Notes under the pieces: generated by a model
The model's input: the letters and a program-made list of their open reading frames with translations, nothing else
What the model was told of the DNA's origin: nothing
Databases searched by the model: none
Origin: CAXXOK01 sp964640955
GTDB taxonomy: Bacteria > Bacillota > Clostridia > Christensenellales > Aristaeellaceae
Direction: 5' to 3'
Length of the DNA stretch: 64,000 nt
Assembly: GCA_964640955.1 (NCBI GenBank)
Contig: CAZXJI010000001.1
Location: forward strand, 1 to 64,000
Program-made: the position numbers and the translations under genes
Shown: in pieces, positions 17,820 through 25,646 of the stretch
Layout of the letters: every line of letters begins with the position of its first letter
Position numbering within the stretch: the first letter of the stretch is position 1

Positions 17820-18785
17820 TTAAAACATTGAGGTTTCCGTTACCCTGCCGACGATGAAATTCGTCAGGATCAGCACGGCAAAGTTGATGAGGGAATTGAA
17901 CAGTCCCACGGCTGTTGAGAAGGAATATTGGGCGTTGAGGATGCCGACTTTGTAAACGTAGGTGGAGATGATTTCGCTGACGGAGGTGTTCATGGTGTTC
18001 TGCATCAGGAACGCCTTCTCGTACCCCACGGACAGTATCCCGCCCATGGACAGGATGAACATGATGATGATCGTCGGCATGATGGACGGAATGTCGATAT
18101 ACAGCGTGCACTGTAGCTTGCTCGCGCCGTCGATGATCGCCGCCTCGTGCAATTCCGGGTTGATGCCCGCCAGTGCCGCGATGTACACGATGGCGCCGAA
18201 CCCCATACCCTGCCACACGCCCGACCATACGTACACCGCGCGGAAATATTCCGGCCTCGTGGTGTACAGAAGGGGCTTGTCGGTAAAGAGCGTCAGAAAC
18301 TGATTCAGAATGCCCGTGTTGGGCGACAGCAGCAGGTTGATGACGCCGACCATGACCACGGTGGAAATGAAGTGCGGCACGAACGAGATGTTCTGCGTGA
18401 ATCGCTTCAGCCACTTTCCGTTGAGCTGGTTCAATAGCAGCGCGAACAGGATGGGCGCGGGAAACCCCGCCGCGATGGAGTAGAGGCTCAGAATGATCGT
18501 GTTGCTGATGGTCCGGCTCGCCACCGAGGTGGAAAAGAACTGCTGCAGGTACTTATACCAGGGATCGGCCCAATGGCTGTGGAGAATGCCCAGCTTCGGG
18601 CTGTAGTCTTTGAAGGCGATCAGCACGCCGTACATCGGCACATAGCAGAAAATCACCAGCCAGATAAGCGCGGGCAGGAGCAGCGCGTACAGCCGCCAGT
18701 TATTCTGAAAGAGTTTTCTGGCTTTTCCCGCGCCGGAAAGCCGTTCCGGGCCCGGCAGTGAAACGGTCGTCATGCTTCGCTTCAT
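17820..18785 (-). CDS. Carbohydrate ABC permease, LplB type
   Basis: A 321-residue permease with six membrane helices after a basic cytoplasmic N-terminus. Typical LplB sequences are LIWLVIFCYVPMYGVLIAFK at the first helix and the EAA loop ELHEAAIIDGASKLQCTLYI. The start overlaps the stop of the upstream GH32 gene as ATGA (4 bp), so it is translationally coupled to that gene and belongs to the fructan-type operon. Confidence 0.93.
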   Translation of the reverse strand: MKRSMTTVSLPGPERLSGAGKARKLFQNNWRLYALLLPALIWLVIFCYVPMYGVLIAFKDYSPKLGILHSHWADPWYKYLQQFFSTSVASRTISNTIILSLYSIAAGFPAPILFALLLNQLNGKWLKRFTQNISFVPHFISTVVMVGVINLLLSPNTGILNQFLTLFTDKPLLYTTRPEYFRAVYVWSGVWQGMGFGAIVYIAALAGINPELHEAAIIDGASKLQCTLYIDIPSIMPTIIIMFILSMGGILSVGYEKAFLMQNTMNTSVSEIISTYVYKVGILNAQYSFSTAVGLFNSLINFAVLILTNFIVGRVTETSMF

Positions 18786-20212
18786 TCCTTTCCCGTTTTC
18801 GTACGGACCGAGATCTGCTCAAACGAGGCTTCGCCGTCGTAAACGTAGAACGCGATGCCGTCCGCCGTAAAATCGATCATCCGGAAGGAGAGCGCCGTTT
18901 GGCCCCCCACATAGATCACGCCGATCTCGCCCTCCGCGAGGATCGTGACCTCATAGCGCTTTCCTTCCTCAAGCGTGAGCGGCCGTTCCATCTCCGTATC
19001 GAAGGGGAACAGATCCGCCACACACTCGGCCGCCCTGTGGCCGGAGCGCAGCGCGATGCGCTGGCAGCGGTCGTCGAAGTACAGGTAGTATCCCTTCACG
19101 CAGCGCTCGTCCGCCCGCAGGATGACGCCGGCTTCCCGCGCGCCGTGATGGACGTAGGTAAAGCGCAGCACGTAGTCCGAAGGCGCTCCGCCGAAACGGT
19201 ACATGGACTGCCAGGTCTGGTTGTTCGCGTGCAGGCTGCGGCCCGCGGCGTCCGTCTGCCAGTCCGGCGTAACCGCGCGGGCGGTGATCGCCGCCTCCCG
19301 GTCGCAGGTGTCCGCGATTTGCGATACGGGCCGGGCGTACAGGTCGCCGTTGGGCTGCTGAACCAGCTTATGGATTACCATGCTTCCGGCGTAATCCCAG
19401 GTGTTGAAATCGTCACCAAACCAGTCGCAGTCCGGTTTGCAGATGCCCGTTTCCTTCCGCGTACGCGTAGGGCACCACGCGAACAGATACCGTTCCCCGT
19501 CGTGCCCTGCCGTTTTCGCCGCGTAGAGCGAACGGCCGTCGAACATATCGTCCCGGGGCAGCAGCCACGGTCCGTGCAGGGTACGCGCTTTGGCGTAGTA
19601 GGTGCCCTTACCGTCGCTCCAATGAGAGTAAACCAGGTAATGCCAGTCCCCGATTCGAAAATAGTCGGGGCACTCCGCCGCGTCGGAAAAGCGGCGGGAG
19701 TAGAAAAACGGCTTCTGATGCGTCCAGGTCTTCATGTCGCGGGATGTGCACAGGCTTACGCAGCCGACCCTGTCCCCGTAGGGGTCCTGCGGCGCGGGCA
19801 GGTTGACCTTCGCCGCCGTCAGCATGCAATACTCCCCGTTTTCCGGGTCGAAGAACACGCGGGGGTCGCGCCAGTTGTCCGTTTTATAGATGCGGCCGTC
19901 CCCGGCAACGGCCGATACGGTGTCTTCCTCCCAATGGGCCATATCGTCGCTTACGTAGAACTTGTCGCACTTATACAGGTGCCATTTCCCGTCGTGGTAG
20001 AAAACGTCCCCCGTTCCGGCGGGCACTGCCAGCAGCTTCTCCGGCGTGAAATGAACGAAATCCTCCGTTTCCATCAGTGCCCAGCAGTTTTTATCCCAAA
20101 GATGGGCGTGATCGGGCGTACGGTAATCCTTCAGGTAATAGATGTAATACCTTCCGTTGTGATAGATCGGGATGATATCCCCTATCCAACCGTCCGCAGG
20201 CTTAAAAAACAT
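18782..20212 (-). CDS. Cytoplasmic GH32-type glycoside hydrolase
   Basis: A 476-residue protein with no signal peptide. The GH32 propeller opens with FFKPADGWIGDIIPIYHNG (nucleophile Asp in GD), followed by NWRDPRVFFDPENG (RDP motif) and AAECPDYFRIG (EC motif), then a C-terminal beta-sandwich from about residue 325. It is a divergent GH32 member that should cleave beta-fructofuranosides after import. It is the first gene of the operon, with GGAGGG 8 nt before the ATG. It shares layout and motifs with the secreted enzyme at 13545-15011, which suggests one acts outside and one inside. Confidence 0.87.
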   Translation of the reverse strand: MFFKPADGWIGDIIPIYHNGRYYIYYLKDYRTPDHAHLWDKNCWALMETEDFVHFTPEKLLAVPAGTGDVFYHDGKWHLYKCDKFYVSDDMAHWEEDTVSAVAGDGRIYKTDNWRDPRVFFDPENGEYCMLTAAKVNLPAPQDPYGDRVGCVSLCTSRDMKTWTHQKPFFYSRRFSDAAECPDYFRIGDWHYLVYSHWSDGKGTYYAKARTLHGPWLLPRDDMFDGRSLYAAKTAGHDGERYLFAWCPTRTRKETGICKPDCDWFGDDFNTWDYAGSMVIHKLVQQPNGDLYARPVSQIADTCDREAAITARAVTPDWQTDAAGRSLHANNQTWQSMYRFGGAPSDYVLRFTYVHHGAREAGVILRADERCVKGYYLYFDDRCQRIALRSGHRAAECVADLFPFDTEMERPLTLEEGKRYEVTILAEGEIGVIYVGGQTALSFRMIDFTADGIAFYVYDGEASFEQISVRTKTGKE

Positions 20213-20236
20213 AGTTGGCCCTCCGATTAAACGTAA

Positions 20237-20257
20237 TTACTTCATGCTTCGAAGTAA
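20237..20257. promoter_or_regulatory. Putative ROK-repressor operator
   Basis: A perfect inverted repeat TTACTTC-n7-GAAGTAA. It sits immediately downstream of the -10 box of the GH32 operon promoter, where a bound protein would block transcription. Its spacing and TTA/TAA outer triplets resemble operators of NagC/XylR-type ROK regulators, and a ROK regulator gene lies divergently 235 bp away. Confidence 0.6.
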
Positions 20258-20285
20258 ATATAGCATGCGGTTTCCGAAAAGTCAA
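20257..20285 (-). promoter_or_regulatory. Promoter of the GH32/GH172 operon
   Basis: On the minus strand TTGACT (20285-20280) and TATATT (20262-20257) are separated by exactly 17 bp. The leader to the ATG at 20212 holds the inverted repeat described at 20237-20257. Confidence 0.75.
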
Positions 20286-20491
20286 TCGTTTTGAGAAATA
20301 AATCCGGCATATTCCCTTCTTGTGCCCATCGGTGCTTGTTGTGCCTTTTTCATGCCGACAAAGAGCTTCTTGGGGTTTTATTTCTGGAATTGCGGTATAA
20401 AGGTGTTGACTTCCCTCCGGTTATTCTGTTAAAATGCAGATGAGATATTTAATTCTCTCCATAAACTATTAGCAAAGAAGGCCGGGAGAGC

Positions 20492-21739
20492 ATGCAGGAT
20501 TCCAACGGCATCAATCTGCAAGACCTGAAAGAGAATAACTTATCCCTGGTCATTCGTTCGATCCGTTCCGACGAACAGTGCTCCAGGGTGTCTCTCGTTC
20601 GCTCGACCGGTCTAAAGCAGGCGACGATCACCAAAATCGTCAATCAGCTGATGCAGTGGGGATTGGTCACGGAGAACGAAAGCCTCTCCAATGCTCTGGG
20701 ACGCAAGCCGATACGGCTGGCCCTCAACAGTGATCGGTTCCTGGTATATGCCGTTCGCATCAACCGCGATTACATCCACGCGGCGGTCTACGATATCGCC
20801 GGGAAATGTTATATAAGGAAGGAACGCTCCATCAACGCGGCCGACGGCGCACACGCGGCGCTGAACTCGCTCAAGCGCATGCTGGTGGAGGCCGGCCAGG
20901 GGCTTCCGACGCCGCCGATGGCCATCGGCGTGGCGCTGCCCGGTCCGTTCGACGCCACCAGCACGCGAATCGCCCTGATGACCAGTTTCCCCGGCTGGGC
21001 GGAAATCGACATTGTGCAGGAATTGCAGGAACACTTCTCCCTTCCCGTTTTTCTGGAGCACGACGCCAACTGCGGCGCGCTTGCGGAGCAATGGTATGGC
21101 AACCACGGCGATTGCCGCAACATGCTCTATGTGCTCTGTGACAAGGGCGTGGGCGCGGGCCTGATCCTGAACGGAAGCATCTATCGGGGCGTACAGGGTT
21201 TCGCGGGGGAGATCGGCCACGTGAGCATCAACATGTATGGGCCGGTATGCGAATGCGGCAACCGGGGCTGTATGGAACTGTACTGCAACACCATCGCCCT
21301 GGAGAACGAGTATAAACGACTGGTGATGGAAAGCGGCGCGGCCTCCGAGGAGGAGATTTTCCTTCCGGCCGAGGCGATCATGCGGCAGGTACGGGAAAAT
21401 AGCGACGACTGCGCTTCCAGGGCGTACCGCCGCGTGGTGACGTACCTGGCCTTCGGCACGGTGGGTATCATCAACGCCATCAACCCGCAGGCCGTCGTTT
21501 TCGCCGATAAAATCACGCAGGGCGGCCCCGTGTTTCTGGGCATCGTGAACGAGGTGTTTGAAAAGCACCTGTTGGTAAACATGCGCAAGAATCTGGAAGT
21601 CGCGGTCAGCGATATCAAGGACGACCCGATGCTGCTTGGGGCGGGCGTGGTCGCGTACGACCAGCTGTTTGCCTTCCCCTCCAAGTATTTCGGCACGGAA
21701 CCGGGCGGCCCCGCCGCGTCCGAGAGACGAGGAGACTAA
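20492..21739 (+). CDS. ROK-family transcriptional regulator (NagC/XylR type)
   Basis: A 415-residue protein. Residues 15-75 form a winged helix-turn-helix (LVRSTGLKQATITKIVNQLM). Residues 85-400 are a ROK sugar-kinase-like domain with the zinc motif CECGNRGC preceded by GEIGHVSI. Proteins of this type repress sugar operons and respond to a sugar or sugar phosphate. It is divergent from the GH32/GH172 operon and 3 bp upstream of an FGGY kinase gene, so it probably controls both. Its own promoter looks like TTGACT, an 18-bp spacer and TAAAAT about 65 bp upstream; GGGAG precedes the ATG. Confidence 0.92.
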   Translation: MQDSNGINLQDLKENNLSLVIRSIRSDEQCSRVSLVRSTGLKQATITKIVNQLMQWGLVTENESLSNALGRKPIRLALNSDRFLVYAVRINRDYIHAAVYDIAGKCYIRKERSINAADGAHAALNSLKRMLVEAGQGLPTPPMAIGVALPGPFDATSTRIALMTSFPGWAEIDIVQELQEHFSLPVFLEHDANCGALAEQWYGNHGDCRNMLYVLCDKGVGAGLILNGSIYRGVQGFAGEIGHVSINMYGPVCECGNRGCMELYCNTIALENEYKRLVMESGAASEEEIFLPAEAIMRQVRENSDDCASRAYRRVVTYLAFGTVGIINAINPQAVVFADKITQGGPVFLGIVNEVFEKHLLVNMRKNLEVAVSDIKDDPMLLGAGVVAYDQLFAFPSKYFGTEPGGPAASERRGD

Positions 21740-21742
21740 AAC

Positions 21743-23101
21743 ATGATATCGCTCGGAATCGACATCGGAACGACTTCCGTTTGCGGCGTTCTTTTTAATG
21801 ACGCCACCGGCGAGACGCTTTCGACGCTAACGCTTGGCAACGGCAGCACGGTCGCGGGGGCACCCTGCGAGAACCTGCAGGATGCGGGCCACATTGAGGA
21901 GCAGGCGCGCGGCCTGCTTGCGCGCCTTCGCGCCGGGCACGAGCCTGTGAAAGCCGTCGGGATCAGCACGCAGATGCACGGCATCGTCTATGTGGACGCG
22001 CAGGGCTGCGCTGTCGGCCCTCTGATTACCTGGCAGGACGGCCGCGCCAATCTCCCCTACCACGGATCGACCTACGCACGCGAGCTGTCGCGTTTATCGG
22101 GGCACGAGGTTTACGCCGGGTATGGCGCGGCGACCTACTTCTACGACTGTCTCAACGGCCGGGTGCCCGCCGGTGCCGCCGGGCTGTGCACGATCGGCGA
22201 TTATCTCGCGATGCGGTTAACGGGCATGCGTAAGCCGGCCACTCATCCGTCCAACGCGGCGGGTATCGGCCTTTTCGACATCCGCGGCGGCGCGTTCGAC
22301 CGTCAGTCCATCCGCCGCTTCGGCATGGACGACACGATGTTCCCCACGATTTTTGCCGACTGCAAGCCCGTCGGTTTCATGCCGGACGGCGTCGCCGTGG
22401 CGCCGTCCATCGGCGACAACCAGGCCAGCTTTCTGGGTTCCGTGCGGGACCCCGAGCATTCGCTGCTGGTGAACATGGGTACGGGCGGGCAGATTTCTTT
22501 CCGCGTGCCCGAATACGCAACCTGCGCAAGCGCGGAAACGCGCCCTTTCCTGCGGGGGGATTACCTGCTGGTCGGTTCCTCTCTCTGCGGCGGAAAAGCT
22601 TATGCCCTGCTGGAAAACTTCTTTTCCCGGGTGTTCCTGATGGTCGGGAGCAAGCCGGACAACATTTACGAGCTTATGAACGCCGCGGCGGCCGCGGCGT
22701 TGGATGACCCTCACCCGCTCAAAGTGAACACCACGTTTTCCGGCACCCGGCAGGACCCGACGCTGCCGGGTTCCATCGAGCGGATCGGCCTTGACAACCT
22801 TACGCCCGGACAGCTCGCGCTGGGCGTATTGCAGGGAACGGTGGACGAGCTGTACGCGCTGTTTCAAAGCATGGCGCGCAACACCCGCTTTTCGCCGCGG
22901 ATGCTCGTCGGCTCTGGAAACGGACTTCGAAAGAACACCATCTGGGTGAAGTTGTTTGAAAACACCTTCCGTATGCCGATGCGTATTCCCGTGCACGAGG
23001 AGGAGGCCGCGCTCGGCGCCGCGCTGCACGCGAGCCTTTGTACTAACCCGGCCGTTACCTACGATCACCTTCGCAGGGGCATCCGCTATCAGGCGGAGTG
23101 A
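21743..23101 (+). CDS. FGGY-family carbohydrate kinase (sedoheptulokinase-like)
   Basis: A 452-residue sugar kinase. The first phosphate loop is GIDIGTTSVCGVLF, followed by GISTQMHGIVYVD and TWQDGR (sugar contacts), then the second-domain NMGTGGQIS and GSGNGLRKN adenine/phosphate motifs. Overall it most resembles sedoheptulokinases rather than xylulokinases or glycerol kinases. It starts 3 bp after the ROK regulator gene and has GAGGAG upstream. It would phosphorylate a ketose released by the divergent GH32/GH172 enzymes, with fructose or a related ketose as the obvious candidates; the specificity is not readable from the sequence. Confidence 0.82.
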   Translation: MISLGIDIGTTSVCGVLFNDATGETLSTLTLGNGSTVAGAPCENLQDAGHIEEQARGLLARLRAGHEPVKAVGISTQMHGIVYVDAQGCAVGPLITWQDGRANLPYHGSTYARELSRLSGHEVYAGYGAATYFYDCLNGRVPAGAAGLCTIGDYLAMRLTGMRKPATHPSNAAGIGLFDIRGGAFDRQSIRRFGMDDTMFPTIFADCKPVGFMPDGVAVAPSIGDNQASFLGSVRDPEHSLLVNMGTGGQISFRVPEYATCASAETRPFLRGDYLLVGSSLCGGKAYALLENFFSRVFLMVGSKPDNIYELMNAAAAAALDDPHPLKVNTTFSGTRQDPTLPGSIERIGLDNLTPGQLALGVLQGTVDELYALFQSMARNTRFSPRMLVGSGNGLRKNTIWVKLFENTFRMPMRIPVHEEEAALGAALHASLCTNPAVTYDHLRRGIRYQAE

Positions 23102-23111
23102 GGCGCCCGGC

Positions 23112-23140
23112 TTGACAAACCCGCCGGGGGCCCCTACAAT
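23112..23140 (+). promoter_or_regulatory. Promoter of the GntR gene
   Basis: A perfect TTGACA (23112-23117) and TACAAT (23135-23140) with a 17-bp spacer. It lies 73 bp upstream of the GntR ATG and just after the end of the kinase gene. Confidence 0.75.
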
Positions 23141-23212
23141 GTGCGTATCACGGTATATCAAGGCGTTCTATGCGAACCGGCGCGTACGCACGTCGTTAAG
23201 AAGGATCATCGA

Positions 23213-23902
23213 ATGAGCGAACAGGGAAAAACCCTTGCGGAAAAAGTGGCGGACGAGATTTTCAACCTGGTTCAGGACCGTCATTACGCGCCGGGCGTAA
23301 AGCTGCCCACGGAAAAAGAACTGTGCGTGATGATGAAAGCCGGGCGCAACACCGTGCGCGAGGCGCTGAAAATACTGGCTTCCCGCAACGTCGTGGTGAT
23401 CCGGCAGGGTTCGGGCACGTTTATTTCCGATAAGCAGGGCGTATCGGACGATCCTTTCGGCTTCGCCATGACGAGCGACCCCAAGAAGCTGACCAACGAC
23501 CTGATCCAGATCCGCGTGATCATCGAACCCCCCATTTCCGCGCTGGCGGCCCAGTGCGCCACCCCGCAGGATATTGCGGAACTGGAGGTTATCCTGGAAA
23601 AAATGGAGGCGGTCATCCGGAAACGGGGCGATTACGCCTCGCTGGACGTCGATTTCCACGCGAAGATCGCCGAGTGCACCCACAACATCGTCATGCAGAA
23701 CCTGATCCCGGTCATCAGCCGGGGCGTTCTCGTTTTTTCCAGAACCGTGGGCGAAACGGAATACCGGCAGACGCTGCTTTCGCACCGCAAGATATTCGAG
23801 CACATCCGCCAGCGCCATCCTTTCGAGGCGGAGCAGGAGATGCGCTTCCACCTGCTGTTTAACCAGGACCGGTATCGCAACGAAGACAGCGAAGAAGCAT
23901 AA
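23213..23902 (+). CDS. GntR-family transcriptional regulator, FadR/FCD type
   Basis: A 229-residue protein. Residues 8-75 form the GntR winged helix (PTEKELCVMMKAGRNTVREA, then the wing VVIRQGSGTFI). Residues 95-220 form an all-helical FCD ligand domain, with a metal-type histidine pattern (VDFHAKIAECTHN and later LLSHRKIFEHI). FCD regulators usually sense organic acids. It precedes the FAD dehydrogenase/TRAP operon in the same direction and probably controls it. The ATG at 23213 follows AGAAGG; in-frame upstream starts have no ribosome site. Confidence 0.9.
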   Translation: MSEQGKTLAEKVADEIFNLVQDRHYAPGVKLPTEKELCVMMKAGRNTVREALKILASRNVVVIRQGSGTFISDKQGVSDDPFGFAMTSDPKKLTNDLIQIRVIIEPPISALAAQCATPQDIAELEVILEKMEAVIRKRGDYASLDVDFHAKIAECTHNIVMQNLIPVISRGVLVFSRTVGETEYRQTLLSHRKIFEHIRQRHPFEAEQEMRFHLLFNQDRYRNEDSEEA

Positions 23903-23938
23903 ACGGATTCGATCGTTTGAAAATAGAAAACCGTGCCG

Positions 23939-23963
23939 ACGCCCTGCTGCGGCAGGGCGTTTT
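23939..23963 (+). terminator. Terminator of the GntR gene
   Basis: CGCCCTGC-TGCG-GCAGGGCG is a perfect 8-bp stem followed directly by TTTT, 37 bp after the GntR stop. Confidence 0.75.
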
Positions 23964-24102
23964 GCCTGTCTCGCGCGGGCTCATCCCGTCCACCGCGTTG
24001 ATACGGAGCGGTGCCGAAAACCCGTTCCTCCCCCTTTACCAAAACAGAAAAGCGAATTTCGCTTACTTGTCGGATAACTTCACAGTATTTTGTATTTTCT
24101 TC

Positions 24103-24131
24103 TTGACTTTTTCGCCATACAGGCTTATTAT
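24103..24131 (+). promoter_or_regulatory. Promoter of the FAD-dehydrogenase/TRAP operon
   Basis: TTGACT (24103-24108) and TATTAT (24126-24131) are separated by 17 bp. Immediately downstream GTTCAC (24132-24137) is mirrored by GTGAAC just before the start codon, a possible but widely spaced regulator site. Confidence 0.7.
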
Positions 24132-24170
24132 GTTCACAATTGATGGGATGAATATGGACGGGGTGAACCA

Positions 24171-25646
24171 ATGGACCGTTTTGACGTATTGATCATCGGC
24201 GGAGGTGTGGTCGGCAGTGCCGTCGCGCGGGAACTGACGCGTTACCGCCTGCGCATCGGCGTTTTGGAGAAAAACCTGGATGTCTGCTATGAAACCAGCG
24301 GCCGCAATTCCGGCGTCGTACACGGCGGTTTCGCCTACGATCCCGGTTCGCTGAAGGCCAGGCTCTGCGTGGAAGGCAACGGGATGATGGACTCCCTTGC
24401 CCGCGAGTTGGACTTTCCCTTTATCCGCTGCGGCAAGGTGCTGGTCGGGAAAACCGGGGAGGACATGGCGTCGCTCAGGCGCACCCTGGCTCAGGGGGAG
24501 AAAAACGGCGTCGTGGGCCTGCGCCTGATCGACAGGCAGGAACTGCATCGCCTGGTGCCCAAAGCCATCGGCGAGTTCGCCATGTTTTCGGAGCGTTCGG
24601 GCATCGTGGACCCCTTTCTGTATACCATCGCGCTGGCGGAAAACGCGGCCCAAAACGGCGCCGCCTACCTGTTCGACAACGAGGTAACGGCGATCGAGCG
24701 CACGAAGGACGGCTACCGGGTACAAACCACGCGGGGCGAATACGCCGCCCGCTGGGTCGTCAACAGCGCGGGCCTCGGCTGCGGAGCCGTATCCGACATG
24801 CTCGGCCTGACCGGCTACCGCGTCGTCGGCTTCAAAGGGGATTATATTGTTCTGGACAACCGCGCCGGCAGGGATCTGCCCATGCCCGTCTACCCCGTGC
24901 CCAGCAACACCTATATGGGCATTCACGTCACCAACACCACCGACGGCAACGTGATCATCGGCCCCAACGCGGAAGCCGTGACGGATTTCGGCTATTACGG
25001 CGTTTCGGGTGAAACCATGGAGAGCCTGGCCGAAAGCGCTTCGCAAATCTGGCCCTGCATCCGAGAGGCGGATTACATCCGCAATTACTCCGGCATTCTG
25101 CCCAAGTGGGTGGACGAGCGCGGCGTGATACAGGATTTTAAGATCGAAATCAGGCCGGAGGTCGCGCCCAACGCGGTGAACCTCGTGGGGATCGAGTCGC
25201 CGGGACTGACCGCGGCCGTGCCCATCGCCCGAATGGCGGTTCGCATGATGCTGGCCTACGAAACCTTTGCCCCGAACCCGGACTTCAACCCCGTGCGCAA
25301 GGGAATCGCGCGTTTCGCCGAACTGGACGACGAAGCCCGGAACAGGCTCATCGCCGAGAACCCCGACTACGGCGAGCTGGTCTGCCGCTGCCAGAAGGTG
25401 ACGCGCGCGGAAATTCTGCAGGCGCTCCACAATCCGCTGGGCGTGCATACCATGGTGGGCGTGAAGTACCGCACACGCTCCATGATGGGCCGCTGTCAGG
25501 GCGGGTATTGCCAGATGCGCATCGCGGAGATGATCGAGGAGGAGCTTCGGGAGAAGGCGGAGGACGTCCGCTACGCCCGACAGGGCTCCTGGCTGTTCTC
25601 CGGTGCCGTGCGAGGGGAGGAAGCCGCTTGGAAACAAGAGATGTGA
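24171..25646 (+). CDS. GlpA-like FAD-dependent dehydrogenase with C-terminal [2Fe-2S] (BFD) domain
   Basis: A 491-residue protein. The N-terminal Rossmann motif is DVLIIGGGVVGSAVAREL, and the DAO fold of the glycerol-3-phosphate / L-2-hydroxyglutarate dehydrogenase group continues to about residue 375. A BFD-type domain with four cysteines (CRCQKVT and GRCQGGYC) extends from about 400. It should oxidise a 2-hydroxy acid or polyol phosphate and pass electrons to its partners. Its downstream neighbours, a second FAD oxidoreductase and DUF1667, reproduce the three-part anaerobic dehydrogenase seen with GlpA homologues in Firmicutes. A TRAP carboxylate importer in the same operon argues for a hydroxy-carboxylate rather than glycerol-3-phosphate. 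Confidence 0.85.
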   Translation: MDRFDVLIIGGGVVGSAVARELTRYRLRIGVLEKNLDVCYETSGRNSGVVHGGFAYDPGSLKARLCVEGNGMMDSLARELDFPFIRCGKVLVGKTGEDMASLRRTLAQGEKNGVVGLRLIDRQELHRLVPKAIGEFAMFSERSGIVDPFLYTIALAENAAQNGAAYLFDNEVTAIERTKDGYRVQTTRGEYAARWVVNSAGLGCGAVSDMLGLTGYRVVGFKGDYIVLDNRAGRDLPMPVYPVPSNTYMGIHVTNTTDGNVIIGPNAEAVTDFGYYGVSGETMESLAESASQIWPCIREADYIRNYSGILPKWVDERGVIQDFKIEIRPEVAPNAVNLVGIESPGLTAAVPIARMAVRMMLAYETFAPNPDFNPVRKGIARFAELDDEARNRLIAENPDYGELVCRCQKVTRAEILQALHNPLGVHTMVGVKYRTRSMMGRCQGGYCQMRIAEMIEEELREKAEDVRYARQGSWLFSGAVRGEEAAWKQEM

